In this document: piece by piece, positions 33,973 to 42,016 of the stretch
Numbering within the stretch: the stretch's first letter is position 1
How the letters are laid out: the number at the start of each line of letters is the position of its first letter
Assembly: GCA_018665815.1 (NCBI GenBank)
Contig: JABJBP010000045.1
Span: forward strand, 1-44,720
From: Rhodospirillaceae bacterium
GTDB lineage: Bacteria; Pseudomonadota; Alphaproteobacteria; Rhodospirillales; Casp-alpha2
Length of the DNA: 44,720 nt
Reading direction: 5' to 3'
Notes under the pieces: model-generated
Database searches by the model: none
Seen by the model: only the letters and a program-made list of their open reading frames with translations
What the model was told of the DNA's origin: nothing
Translations under genes and position numbers: made by a program

Positions 33973-34707
33973 ATGAGTAAGGAAGACGTGCTTTGCGTGA
34001 TCCCGGCCCGTGGCGGGTCGAAGGGATTGCCAAGAAAGAACACGCTGGCGTTGGCGGGCCAACCGCTGATCGCCTACCCGGTTCGCGCCGCCATCGAAAG
34101 CGGGGTTGTGGGCACGACCATTGTCACCACCGATGATCAAGAGATCGCCGATCTTGCCGCTGCCGCCGGTGCCGAGGTGCCGTTTATCCGTCCCGCCGAT
34201 ATCGCCACGGACTTGGCGACGACCGAGGATACGCTTCGCCACGCGTTGCTGACCTATGAGGAGATGATCGGCCGGCAATTTGAAATTTGTGTGTTCTTGA
34301 CCTGCACGGATCTTTTCCGCCAACCGCAATGGCTGGTCGAGGCGGTAACACGCCTTCGACAGAACCCCGAATTGGAAAGCGTGTTTGCCGGCCATGCCAC
34401 GCACAAAAAATATTGGATGGAAAACGACGACGGCGCCTATGAGCGGCTGAAGCCCTGGATGAATGCTTACGCGTCGCGCCAGGTTCAAAAGGCCATTTAC
34501 CGCGAAGATACCGGCCTGACATCGGCCAGCCGGGCGTGGCTATGGCGCGAAGGGCGCAGGATCGGTGACAAAATCGACATTGTCATTAACGATGATCCGG
34601 CGACGGATATTGATATCCATGACGAGGAGTCGTTTTTCCTTGCCGAACAAATGATGCTATATCGCAAGAAGGCTGGAAAATTCGTTGGCGGGGGAGGGTC
34701 TCAATAA
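33973..34707 (+). CDS. neuA: CMP-sugar (acylneuraminate-type) cytidylyltransferase
   Basis: 244 residues. The nucleotide-binding signature is intact at VIPARGGSKGLPRKN near residue 9, followed by AGQPLIAYPVRAAIESG and VTTDDQEIADLA. A late DIDIHDEESFFLAEQ near 216 is the usual acidic end motif. The family activates 2-keto-3-deoxy acids such as sialic, legionaminic and pseudaminic acid with CTP, in the cytoplasm. No NeuB or NeuC homologue is near; the only PEP-condensing enzyme in the group is the DAHP-synthase-like protein at 37143, so its substrate is probably different. The downstream GT2 fusion starts 1 base after its stop. Confidence 0.85.
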   Translation: MSKEDVLCVIPARGGSKGLPRKNTLALAGQPLIAYPVRAAIESGVVGTTIVTTDDQEIADLAAAAGAEVPFIRPADIATDLATTEDTLRHALLTYEEMIGRQFEICVFLTCTDLFRQPQWLVEAVTRLRQNPELESVFAGHATHKKYWMENDDGAYERLKPWMNAYASRQVQKAIYREDTGLTSASRAWLWREGRRIGDKIDIVINDDPATDIDIHDEESFFLAEQMMLYRKKAGKFVGGGGSQ

Positions 34708-34708
34708 A

Positions 34709-36061
34709 ATGAGTGGATTGGTATCGATCATCATCCGCGCATTTAACGAGGAACGCTGGATCGGCCCGTGTTTGCGCGCCATCCAGACCCAGACATACAC
34801 AAATTTCGAAGTTATCCTGGTTGACAACAACAGCACCGACAAGACCGTCGAGAGGGCAAAGGAATTCGATGTCGTCCTGATTAACATCGACAAGTTCATC
34901 CCCGGCCAGGCCATCAACGACGGCATTCGCGCGTCCAAAGGCGAGATCATCATTTGCATTTCCGCGCATTGCATACCGGTTGATGAAAACTGGCTGGCGA
35001 ACTTGATTGCAGATTTGGATGACGCGAAAGTGGCCGGCGTATACGGCCGTCAGGAACCGCTGAGTTTTTCAACCGATTACGACAAGCGCGATCTGATCAC
35101 CGTGTTCGGCCTGGACAAGAAGGTGCAGCGGAAGGACCCGTTCTTCCACAACGCCAACTCAGCGTTCCGCCGCGATACCTGGGAGAAGTTTCCGTTTTCG
35201 GAAACCGCCACAAATATTGAAGACCGCGTGTGGGGCCAACAGGTGATCGCGGCTGGCTACAAAATCGTCTACGAGCCCGACGCCAGCGTCTATCACCATC
35301 ACGGTATTCACCACAATCAAAGCGCCGAACGCGTCCGCGATGTCGTCATGGTCATGGAGGGCATCGAAAATTGGTCGGACAATGCCGCCCAGATGGATCC
35401 CGCCAATATGAACATCGTCGCCATGCTGCCGGTCAAATCACCGGTCGTGCATTACGGCGGCCGTCCCCTGTTGGAATATTCCATAGAGAACGCCTTGGCA
35501 TCGGAACTGATTTCTCATGTAGTGGTCGCCGCCGATAACGAAGAGCACTTGAAGATCGCCCAGGACGCCGGGTGCGCCCACACCTTCTTGCGCCCCGAAA
35601 GTTTATCCGCGGAATACGCAGACGTCGTCGAAGTGTTCAGGTTTACACTGGAGAGTTTGGAAGATGCAGGAGTCTTCCCCGATATCGTGGTGATGATCGA
35701 AGAGACGTACCCCTTCCGGCCCGCCGGTCTACTTGATGAAATGATCCGTCGGATGACCAATGAAGGCCTGGAAAGCGTGGTCGCCGCCAGGCCGGAGCAG
35801 CGCCACATTTGGCTTAAGGACGGCGAGGATATTACCGATGTGGGTGACGGGTTCATGCCCAGACACCTGAAATCCAAAACCGCCTATATCGCCTTGATAG
35901 GATTGGCCAACGTGACCTTGCCGTCGATCATTCGCGGCGGCGCGCGCTTGGGCGAACGAATAGGGCTTCATGAGATTGTCGAGCCCCTGGCTGGCGTCGA
36001 AGTGCACAATGATCAAGACAGCGGCCTGCCGGTTGGCGCCGCCCAGAAACCCAAGTCCTGA
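34709..36061 (+). CDS. GT2 glycosyltransferase fused to a cytidylyltransferase-like domain
   Basis: 450 residues. Residues 1-~225 are a GT2-type transferase: VSIIIRAFNEERWIGPCLRAI, LVDNNSTDKTVE, FIPGQAINDGIRASKGEII and FHNANSAFRRDTWEKFPF. The usual DXD position reads SAHCIPVD. From ~235 a second domain resembles CMP-sugar synthetases (IVAMLPVKSPVVHYGGRPLL, EYSIENALASELISHVVVAADN, IEETYPFRPAGLLDEMIRRM), but the ARGGSKGxPxKN motif is absent. GGGGGAGGG precedes ATG 34709 by about 11 bases. It directly follows the real cytidylyltransferase and overlaps the next gene (TGATG). The second domain may bind the CMP-sugar rather than make it. Confidence 0.78.
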   Translation: MSGLVSIIIRAFNEERWIGPCLRAIQTQTYTNFEVILVDNNSTDKTVERAKEFDVVLINIDKFIPGQAINDGIRASKGEIIICISAHCIPVDENWLANLIADLDDAKVAGVYGRQEPLSFSTDYDKRDLITVFGLDKKVQRKDPFFHNANSAFRRDTWEKFPFSETATNIEDRVWGQQVIAAGYKIVYEPDASVYHHHGIHHNQSAERVRDVVMVMEGIENWSDNAAQMDPANMNIVAMLPVKSPVVHYGGRPLLEYSIENALASELISHVVVAADNEEHLKIAQDAGCAHTFLRPESLSAEYADVVEVFRFTLESLEDAGVFPDIVVMIEETYPFRPAGLLDEMIRRMTNEGLESVVAARPEQRHIWLKDGEDITDVGDGFMPRHLKSKTAYIALIGLANVTLPSIIRGGARLGERIGLHEIVEPLAGVEVHNDQDSGLPVGAAQKPKS

Positions 36062-37125
36062 TGGCTGCGCCCATTAAAATCGCGGTGATCGGCTGTGGGC
36101 GCGTTGCCGATCACTATGTGAAAATCCTCAAGTCAGGCGTGGTCTCAGAATTTCAAGTCGTCGCCTGTTGCGATCTGGACGGTGATAAGGCCAACCGGTT
36201 CGCAGAAAATTTTCAGGCCAAGCCGTTTACGAATCTTGAGAGCATGCTGGATGCGACCACCGCTGACTTGGTGTTCGTGTTGACCCCCAGCGGGCTGCAT
36301 TATGAACATGCGAAATTATCGCTGGGACATGGTTTCAATACGCTTGTCGAAAAACCAATCACGCTCATACCGGAACAAGGCCGGGAACTTGACCGCCTGG
36401 CGCAAGAAAAATCCCTGATGTACGGCGTGGTGTTCCAAAACCGCTACAACCCGGCCATTCAATACTTGAAGCAAGCCGTCGATAACAATCGGTTTGGCAA
36501 AATGATCGCCGCAACCATCCGCCTGCGCTGGTGTCGCTATCAGGACTATTACGAAGATGGCTGGCATGGCACCTGGGCTCAGGACGGCGGCGTGATCAAT
36601 CAGCAGGCGATCCACCATGTCGATGCGCTGAATTGGCTCTGCGGACCGATTGATTCCGTTTGTGCGGCGGCTGCCAACCGGATGAACACGCTGGAAGCGG
36701 AAGACACGATGGTCGCGGCGGTGACATTCGAGGACGGCAGCTTGGGCACCATCGAGGCGACGACGGCGGCACGCCCAGAAGATTTTGAGGCCTCATTGTC
36801 AATTGTTGGCGAACTGGGCATGGCCCAGATCGGCGGGATCGCGCTGAATGAGGTACAGGTCTGGAATTTCATTGATGACGATACGGACGCGGACGCATTA
36901 AAGGCCGCGCATTCCCAGGACGTGCCGACGGGATATGGTTTGAGCCACGGTCCATTCCTTCAAGACGTTGTCGATACACTGCAGGCTGGGCGGACGGATC
37001 CACCGATCTCGGCAACGGATTCACTGGCGGCGGTCAATCTGGTCCAGGCGCTTTATGCCAGTATCGAACAAGGCACTTGGGTGAAGTTATCCGACGCGCC
37101 ATTATCAAACCGACTAGGACTCTAA
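36061..37125 (+). CDS. Gfo/Idh/MocA-family oxidoreductase
   Basis: 354 residues. NAD-binding motif IAVIGCGRVADHYVKIL near residue 6, LVFVLTPSGLHYEHAKLSLGHGFNTLVEKPI near 77 (the EKP motif with catalytic lysine), then HGTWAQDGGVINQQAIHHVDALNWLCG near 168 with the conserved histidines. Related enzymes oxidise or reduce sugar hydroxyls, including UDP-GlcNAcA 3-dehydrogenase and the RifL-type enzyme of the aminoshikimate pathway. The ATG overlaps the preceding stop. It probably makes a keto or amino sugar precursor for the downstream PEP-condensing enzyme. Confidence 0.82.
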   Translation: MAAPIKIAVIGCGRVADHYVKILKSGVVSEFQVVACCDLDGDKANRFAENFQAKPFTNLESMLDATTADLVFVLTPSGLHYEHAKLSLGHGFNTLVEKPITLIPEQGRELDRLAQEKSLMYGVVFQNRYNPAIQYLKQAVDNNRFGKMIAATIRLRWCRYQDYYEDGWHGTWAQDGGVINQQAIHHVDALNWLCGPIDSVCAAAANRMNTLEAEDTMVAAVTFEDGSLGTIEATTAARPEDFEASLSIVGELGMAQIGGIALNEVQVWNFIDDDTDADALKAAHSQDVPTGYGLSHGPFLQDVVDTLQAGRTDPPISATDSLAAVNLVQALYASIEQGTWVKLSDAPLSNRLGL

Positions 37126-37142
37126 TTTAGCGGGGCATCATC

Positions 37143-38042
37143 ATGGCCGTATCAAACAAATTTCCAGGTAAAGACGTCACCCAGGAAGATTTAGAAACCA
37201 AGTTCCCATTGGCAGCGAAGAAAGATCCCAATCACAAAAGCTGGTTTTCCGTGGCCGGCGTTGAGTTTGGCGGTGATCTGATCCCGGTGTTTGCCGGACC
37301 CAATATGGTCGAGAGCAAAGAACTGATTGCCGATGTCGCCAAAAACGTCAAAGCCAGTGGCGCGCACTTCATGCGCGGTGGCGCCTTCAAGCCGCTGACG
37401 TTCCCGTACCGAAGCGACGCCTATACGGAAACCCGCGAGGAAGGTTTGGCCTGGATGGCCGAAGCCGCCCAGGCGCACGGCATTCCTATGATCACCGAAG
37501 TGATGGAGGAAAAATACATTCCCCTGGTTGCCGAACATGCCGACATCCTCCAGATCGGTACCCGCAACATGCAGAACTTTCCGTTCCTGACGGCCTGCGC
37601 AAAAACCGGTAAACCGATCATGTTGAAACGCCATTTCGGCTGTTCGCTCCGCGATTGGCTGGGTTCGGCGGAATACATTTTGGTGGAAGGCAATGAGAAG
37701 GTGATCTTGTGCGAACGCGGTGTGACCGCGCCGCATACCCACCGGGGCTCGTCGCGTTTTTTGATTGATTTGCAGGTCGTCCCGGCGGCCCAGGAGGTGA
37801 CCCATTTGCCGGTCGTTGTTGATCCGTCCCACGCCACCTTCTGGCGGCCTTGGGTTGAGCCCATGGCCTTGGCCTCCATCGCCGGCGGCGCGGACGGCAT
37901 CATGATCGAGGTTCACCCGGACCCTGACAATGCCAAGGTCGACCCGTTGCAGCCCGTGGATTTCGCTGAATTCGATGAGTTAATGGGAAAAATGGAGCGA
38001 GTCGCCCATGCGGTTGACCGCCATGTCAAAGCCCCGGCGTGA
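37143..38042 (+). CDS. DAHP-synthase-like (type I beta / KDO8PS fold) enzyme with altered active site
   Basis: 299 residues. Family motifs are clear: RGGAFKPLTFPY near residue 79, ITEVMEEKYIPLVAEHADILQIGTRNMQNF near 118-147, KVILCERGVT near 190, LPVVVDPSHATFW near 222 and MIEVHPDPDNA near 258. Three key positions differ from DAHP synthase: the metal cysteine of GPCSVES is asparagine (GPNMVES), the phosphate-binding KPRT is KPLT, and the KRG loop is KRH. The Asn mimics metal-independent KDO8P synthases. It should condense PEP with an aldehyde other than erythrose 4-phosphate. Its stop overlaps the next start (GTGA). Confidence 0.8.
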   Translation: MAVSNKFPGKDVTQEDLETKFPLAAKKDPNHKSWFSVAGVEFGGDLIPVFAGPNMVESKELIADVAKNVKASGAHFMRGGAFKPLTFPYRSDAYTETREEGLAWMAEAAQAHGIPMITEVMEEKYIPLVAEHADILQIGTRNMQNFPFLTACAKTGKPIMLKRHFGCSLRDWLGSAEYILVEGNEKVILCERGVTAPHTHRGSSRFLIDLQVVPAAQEVTHLPVVVDPSHATFWRPWVEPMALASIAGGADGIMIEVHPDPDNAKVDPLQPVDFAEFDELMGKMERVAHAVDRHVKAPA

Positions 38043-39001
38043 CGATATCTGATTTTATTTCGAATGACTTGAGCCTGAATGGCGATCAGCCGTTCGCGGC
38101 GATACTCGGCGCCAATCCATCCGAAGGTGCGCGGTCTCCGTTGCTCTGGAATGCGGCGTTCGATGCGCATGGACTGGATTGGCGAATGGTACCCATGGAT
38201 GTTACGGCGGCCAGCCTTCCGGGACTTCTCGCAGCGCTTGATGTGGACGGGCGGTTTATCGGCGGCGCCATTGCGGTGCCGCACAAAGAAGCCGTTGCGG
38301 CATGGTTGTCGGATACGGCGGATATGGACATCAGCGATGAAGCGTTGAAAATCGGCGCGGTCAACAGCCTCTATCGAAATGCCGCCGGGCGACTCGCCGG
38401 GACAAATACCGACGGTGAGGGCGCCCTGCTGAGTTTGCGCGCCCGGCGCCCTGAATTGGCAGCCAGCAAAATTCTACAGATTGGTTTCGGCGGTGCCGGC
38501 AAGGCTGTTGCGGCCTATCTGGCCGGCGTATTGAACGACCCCAGTCAGCTGTCCGTTGCCGTCCGTGATCTGGGCGGCGCCAGGCAAGCCGGGTCTCGGC
38601 TGGGCGTGGCACTTACCCAATGGCCGCCGGATGGAATGGTGTTGGATGGTGTCGATGCGGTCGTGAATTGTACCTCTATCGGTGCCCGGATGATTCAGGA
38701 CAATGACGGAAAGTCGTTGGATTTATCCGTCTGCTCACCCCTGGCGGATTTGGATGCGGCGGGGCAGGAACGAGCAAAGACAATGCTCGGCCGCATGAAC
38801 CCGGACGGTCTGGTTTTCGATATCATTTATGATCCAGACCGGACAATTCTTCTCCAGCACGCTGAGGAACTAGGTATCGCGACGATCAACGGCGCCGGCA
38901 TGAACCTGGAGCAAGCCGTCATCGCGTTCGGTTATGCCCTGGGCGATCAAGCCGACATGGCGCGCACCCGCACAGGCATGGATGCGGCCCGCCGCAGCTA
39001 A
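38039..39001 (+). CDS. Shikimate-dehydrogenase-like enzyme (AroE family)
   Basis: 320 residues. N-terminal substrate domain with SPLLWNAAFDAHGLDWRMVPMDV near residue 33, catalytic lysine in IAVPHKEAV near 80, GAVNSLYR near 107 and GTNTDGEGA near 121; the NADP domain has LQIGFGGAGKAVAAYL near 142. The catalytic Lys and Asp are kept, but the first serine of the SxS carboxylate-binding motif is alanine (GARSP). Length exceeds typical AroE (about 275). GTG start overlapping the DAHP-synthase-like gene. Its place in a glycan operon suggests a specialised keto-acid reductase rather than housekeeping aromatic biosynthesis. Confidence 0.78.
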   Translation: MTISDFISNDLSLNGDQPFAAILGANPSEGARSPLLWNAAFDAHGLDWRMVPMDVTAASLPGLLAALDVDGRFIGGAIAVPHKEAVAAWLSDTADMDISDEALKIGAVNSLYRNAAGRLAGTNTDGEGALLSLRARRPELAASKILQIGFGGAGKAVAAYLAGVLNDPSQLSVAVRDLGGARQAGSRLGVALTQWPPDGMVLDGVDAVVNCTSIGARMIQDNDGKSLDLSVCSPLADLDAAGQERAKTMLGRMNPDGLVFDIIYDPDRTILLQHAEELGIATINGAGMNLEQAVIAFGYALGDQADMARTRTGMDAARRS

Positions 39002-39041
39002 TTTTAGTGATCGCGCGAGGATTGCCCGCTAAAGTCACGCC

Positions 39042-39977
39042 ATGAGCAACATTTTCGATGACAGGCTTTTCAAACCGCCCGGCACCTTCATGGGCCTTGA
39101 TTACGGTCATGACCTGAACGGTCGCAAGGCGGCGGTACTGGGTGTGCCCTATGACAATGGCACTCATGGGCACCGGGTCGGTGCCCGCGACGGGCCACGC
39201 GCGATCAGGGAAGCGTCGCGCCTGATCCGCCGGTTTCGCCCTCCTGATGCCGATTTCGATCCGCTGGAACGTCTCGGCGTCATTGATTGTGGTGACGTCA
39301 AAGTCGTCCCCAGTATGTTGGCCGACGCCGAGGCTTCCATCCAAGAAGCCGTTAATCTAATCGCCGGGGCGGGGGCGGTGCCGTTGACCATGGGGGGTGA
39401 CGGCAGTGTCACGATTGGCCAGTTGCGTGCCATGGCGGGCCATCATCCTGATCTCGTCGTCTTGCATGTGGACTCGCACACCGATGCCAATCCTGGCGAT
39501 GATCGTCCGAAAGCCACCGGCAACACGTTCGTGCGGGCCGCCGAGGAAGGCTTGGTCGATACCGATGTCTCCATCCACGTCGGCATGCGCGGCACGTTTT
39601 ATAATCCCGGTATTTTCGAGAAGGCGCGGGACCTGGGTTATGGTTTGATGACGTACGAGGAAATACGCACGCGCGGGGTTGATGAAATCACGTCGGACCT
39701 GAAGCAAAGATTGGCCGGCCGGCCGGTATATCTTTGCTGGGATATGGATTTTTTCGATCCGTCCTGCGCGCCGGGTGTGTGCGCACCCATCCCCGGCGGA
39801 CCCAGCGCCGAGGAAGGCCTGCGGCTGTTGCGCGGCCTATCGGGGCTCAATTTCGTTGCGTTTGATGTGAATACTGTCAGCCCGCCTCACGACGTCCAAG
39901 GCATCACCGCGCAATTGGCGGCGCAGGTGATGTATAACTGTTTGATCTTGTTGTGCGAGAACCCGAAACAAATTTGA
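39042..39977 (+). CDS. Arginase/agmatinase-family protein with altered ligands
   Basis: 311 residues of the ureohydrolase fold. LGVPYDNGTHGHRVGARDGPRAIREAS near residue 30, HVDSHTDANPGDD near 142 (D-x-H-x-D intact) and CWDMDFFDPSCAPGVCAPIPGG near 230 (D-x-D intact). The first Mn ligand motif GGDHS is GGDGS, so its histidine is lost, and the guanidine-binding E-V-S-P-P is T-V-S-P-P. It probably binds at most one metal normally and may not hydrolyse guanidines; an amide or imine is conceivable. Last gene of the plus-strand operon, just before a terminator. Confidence 0.8.
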   Translation: MSNIFDDRLFKPPGTFMGLDYGHDLNGRKAAVLGVPYDNGTHGHRVGARDGPRAIREASRLIRRFRPPDADFDPLERLGVIDCGDVKVVPSMLADAEASIQEAVNLIAGAGAVPLTMGGDGSVTIGQLRAMAGHHPDLVVLHVDSHTDANPGDDRPKATGNTFVRAAEEGLVDTDVSIHVGMRGTFYNPGIFEKARDLGYGLMTYEEIRTRGVDEITSDLKQRLAGRPVYLCWDMDFFDPSCAPGVCAPIPGGPSAEEGLRLLRGLSGLNFVAFDVNTVSPPHDVQGITAQLAAQVMYNCLILLCENPKQI

Positions 39978-39978
39978 T

Positions 39979-40006
39979 ACGGCGACGTTTTATCGACCGT
40001 CTTTTT
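39979..40006 (+). terminator. Rho-independent terminator after the arginase-like gene
   Basis: ACGGCGA and TCGACCGT form a stem with one bulged base around the loop CGTTTTA, followed directly by CTTTTT. It begins 2 bases after the stop at 39977 and ends the 33.0-40.0 kb operon. Confidence 0.65.
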
Positions 40007-40109
40007 AATGGCTGCTAACCCATGCCCTCATAATAACACTCCATCCTTTCATCAGAGAGTAAAGTGTTGCGTCGATCAGTTGAGGTCACCGCCATTTGCT
40101 GACGAATTA

Positions 40110-40577
40110 TCAGTTCAGTAGGAAGATCCAAATATTTAGATAACCCGCGAATGTGACCCATAGAAGATAGGGGCACAGTAGCCACCCAGCAAAGTGATCG
40201 ATACGCCAAAAAAGGATCAGGGCCGCAAGTATGGCTATCCACAACACAACAATCTCGACAGCCGCCAACCCGGGTGATGTGGCACCAAAAAAAATAAATG
40301 ACCAAATCAGATTTAGAATTAATTGAGCGGCGAATATTGCCAATGGAGCACGACGTGCATAGTTCGAGGATCGTGTCCATACTCGCCAAGCGGCAAGCGC
40401 CATCATCACATACAAAGTGAGCCAAGTTGGCGCGAACAGCCAATCTGGCGGCGTGAACGCTGGTTTGGTTAGTGTTTGGTACCAATCATTGACTGAAGAT
40501 TGTGTGACCGCGCCACCAATTGCAGATACTCCAAGACAGACTGCTAGGAAAATTAGTAGGCTGACTGTGTTCTTCAT
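40110..40577 (-). CDS. tspO: TspO/MBR-family membrane protein
   Basis: 155 residues with five hydrophobic helices: a start SLLIFLAVCLGVSAIGG, TLTKPAFTPPDWLFAPTWLTLYVMM near residue 33 (the family WxxxWxxLY-type region), AAQLILNLIWSFIFF near 84 and LLCPYLLWVTFAGYLNIWIFLLN at the end. TspO binds porphyrins; in alphaproteobacteria it affects pigment and stress responses. ATG 40577 has AGGT just upstream; ATG 40595 is a possible alternative. It is the last gene of a minus-strand group with the CIA30 and SUMF1 proteins. Confidence 0.88.
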   Translation of the reverse strand: MKNTVSLLIFLAVCLGVSAIGGAVTQSSVNDWYQTLTKPAFTPPDWLFAPTWLTLYVMMALAAWRVWTRSSNYARRAPLAIFAAQLILNLIWSFIFFGATSPGLAAVEIVVLWIAILAALILFWRIDHFAGWLLCPYLLWVTFAGYLNIWIFLLN

Positions 40578-40606
40578 GTCTACCTGATCTGACATATTAA
40601 TCGGCC

Positions 40607-41089
40607 CTAAACGTTTAAAAGCCTGATGCCCGACACCGCAATATCTGCGTCGAACTGACGGCCAATTCCCAATATGCCAATCCGTCGAAGACATCGCGCA
40701 TCAAATGGCGTTTCAGTCTTGTGAGGAACGAACTGCTCAAGCGTAAGCTGGATGGTGGACCACTTCGGTTTCGCTGTGAATGAAGCGCGGTATGATTGCC
40801 ATGGCCTAGCTAGAACCGACGTCCGTAGCCGAACGTCATAAACCTCATCGTTCCCATAGACATCAATCTCGATGCCTACGTATGCGGACGCATCAAAATC
40901 TGTGCCATCATCATTGATGTCAAAAGCCATCTGAACGAAACCGCCATTGTTATCCAATGAGACTTTGCCTGTAAGTCGAGCAGCGTGACGTTTATAGATG
41001 ATTCCAGAGGTAACCTGCCCGACTGAGACACCCCCCATTACTGTGTCTGCAACGAACTCCCAATCGGGCCGTAATTCGAGTGGGTTCAT
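40607..41089 (-). CDS. CIA30-domain protein
   Basis: 160 residues of the CIA30 (complex I intermediate-associated protein 30) beta-sandwich family: DWEFVADTVMGGVSVGQV near residue 10, TGKVSLDNNGGFVQMAFD near 38 and the C-terminal RIGILGIGRQFDADIAVSGIRLL. Bacterial members bind flavin- or carbohydrate-like ligands, role largely unknown. No signal peptide. The ATG overlaps the stop of the SUMF1 gene (ATGA), so the two are translationally coupled. Confidence 0.75.
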   Translation of the reverse strand: MNPLELRPDWEFVADTVMGGVSVGQVTSGIIYKRHAARLTGKVSLDNNGGFVQMAFDINDDGTDFDASAYVGIEIDVYGNDEVYDVRLRTSVLARPWQSYRASFTAKPKWSTIQLTLEQFVPHKTETPFDARCLRRIGILGIGRQFDADIAVSGIRLLNV

Positions 41090-41862
41090 TGTTTCACCCC
41101 AACGTCGCGAACGCATCGAAAGCCGATATAGACGACCGCCATATCGCGAGGTTTCGTGGCGTAATCATCGGATCGCATGCGGTAAGCTCCATACCACCAT
41201 GAACCGCCGCGGGTGCCTTTATCGGTCTTTGATCCGTTCTCAGTCCATTCCCAAACATTAGCTCCCATATCGTACAGCCCATTGACGCCAGCAGACGTTA
41301 CACCGACGGGAGCATGTCCGATTCCCCGGTTCAATCGATCGCTATAGTCAATCGACGGATTGTCACCGCAATCTCTTAGACAATTTGCACCTGTCGGTTC
41401 GCTCCCGGTAGGATAAGGGTAGGTCGTGTCCGCTTGAAACGGCGCCGGAGGAGAAACACGGTATTCCGTATACGCGGCTTGCGACCATTCTTCGTCAGTT
41501 GGGAGACGTTTGTCTGCCCACTCGCAGTAAGCGGAGGCATCATCAAATGTCACGTGAACGGCAGGCTCATTGTCTTGGGCCGGTGTCCCGAATGGTGCTT
41601 TCCAAGTCCAACCTAGTTTCTTTTGCCAACCTGCCTCGTAAACCAACCCACCGCCGGCGCGTTCTGCTGCAGTGGTATAGCCAGTCGCCTCAACAAACCC
41701 CCGATAATATCCGACAGAAACCTCGGTTCTATCGATTTCAAAGCCCACGACCCGCTGCATGTCCCCTGCCGCTAATGCACCTACTTGGACGGAGCAAAAG
41801 AGACTGATAAGGCCAATTGCGAACGACCGAATACACTTAAGGCTTGATCCAAAAACATTCAT
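41086..41862 (-). CDS. Secreted SUMF1/FGE-domain protein without active cysteines
   Basis: 258 residues. Signal peptide (IGLISLFCSVQVGALAAG, cleavage about residue 32). Formylglycine-generating-enzyme fold: FEIDRTEVSVGYYRGF near 41, DKRLPTDEEWSQAAY near 117, GLYDMGANVWEWTENG near 196 and RGGSWWYGAYRMRS near 218. The copper-binding cysteines of true FGE (GNVWEWC and downstream) are absent, so it is not expected to convert sulfatase cysteine. It is more likely a binding or regulatory periplasmic protein. First gene of the minus-strand group ending with tspO. Confidence 0.75.
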   Translation of the reverse strand: MNVFGSSLKCIRSFAIGLISLFCSVQVGALAAGDMQRVVGFEIDRTEVSVGYYRGFVEATGYTTAAERAGGGLVYEAGWQKKLGWTWKAPFGTPAQDNEPAVHVTFDDASAYCEWADKRLPTDEEWSQAAYTEYRVSPPAPFQADTTYPYPTGSEPTGANCLRDCGDNPSIDYSDRLNRGIGHAPVGVTSAGVNGLYDMGANVWEWTENGSKTDKGTRGGSWWYGAYRMRSDDYATKPRDMAVVYIGFRCVRDVGVKQ

Positions 41863-42016
41863 GGCGCGTAAAATTTCTACTAAAAGAGAGCGTCTATGGG
41901 TCCATATAGGATCGAAACATCAACTGACAACACTATCGTCATTGCCAATGAGAACACCACCATCGGCTAACCATCTCTCATCGATGTGGTTCTAGCGATA
42001 GTCGCGAATTTGAACG

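Noticed and set aside
37143-39001. Housekeeping aromatic amino acid (shikimate) operon
   Set aside because: The synthase has non-standard residues at three substrate or metal positions, and the genes overlap a CMP-sugar/glycosyltransferase operon rather than other aro genes.
41893-41914. Possible third ECF11-like promoter upstream of the SUMF1 gene (CGATCC-N16-CGCT on the minus strand)
   Set aside because: Spacing fits but both boxes differ from the TGATCC and CGTA elements of the strong pair, so chance is not excluded.
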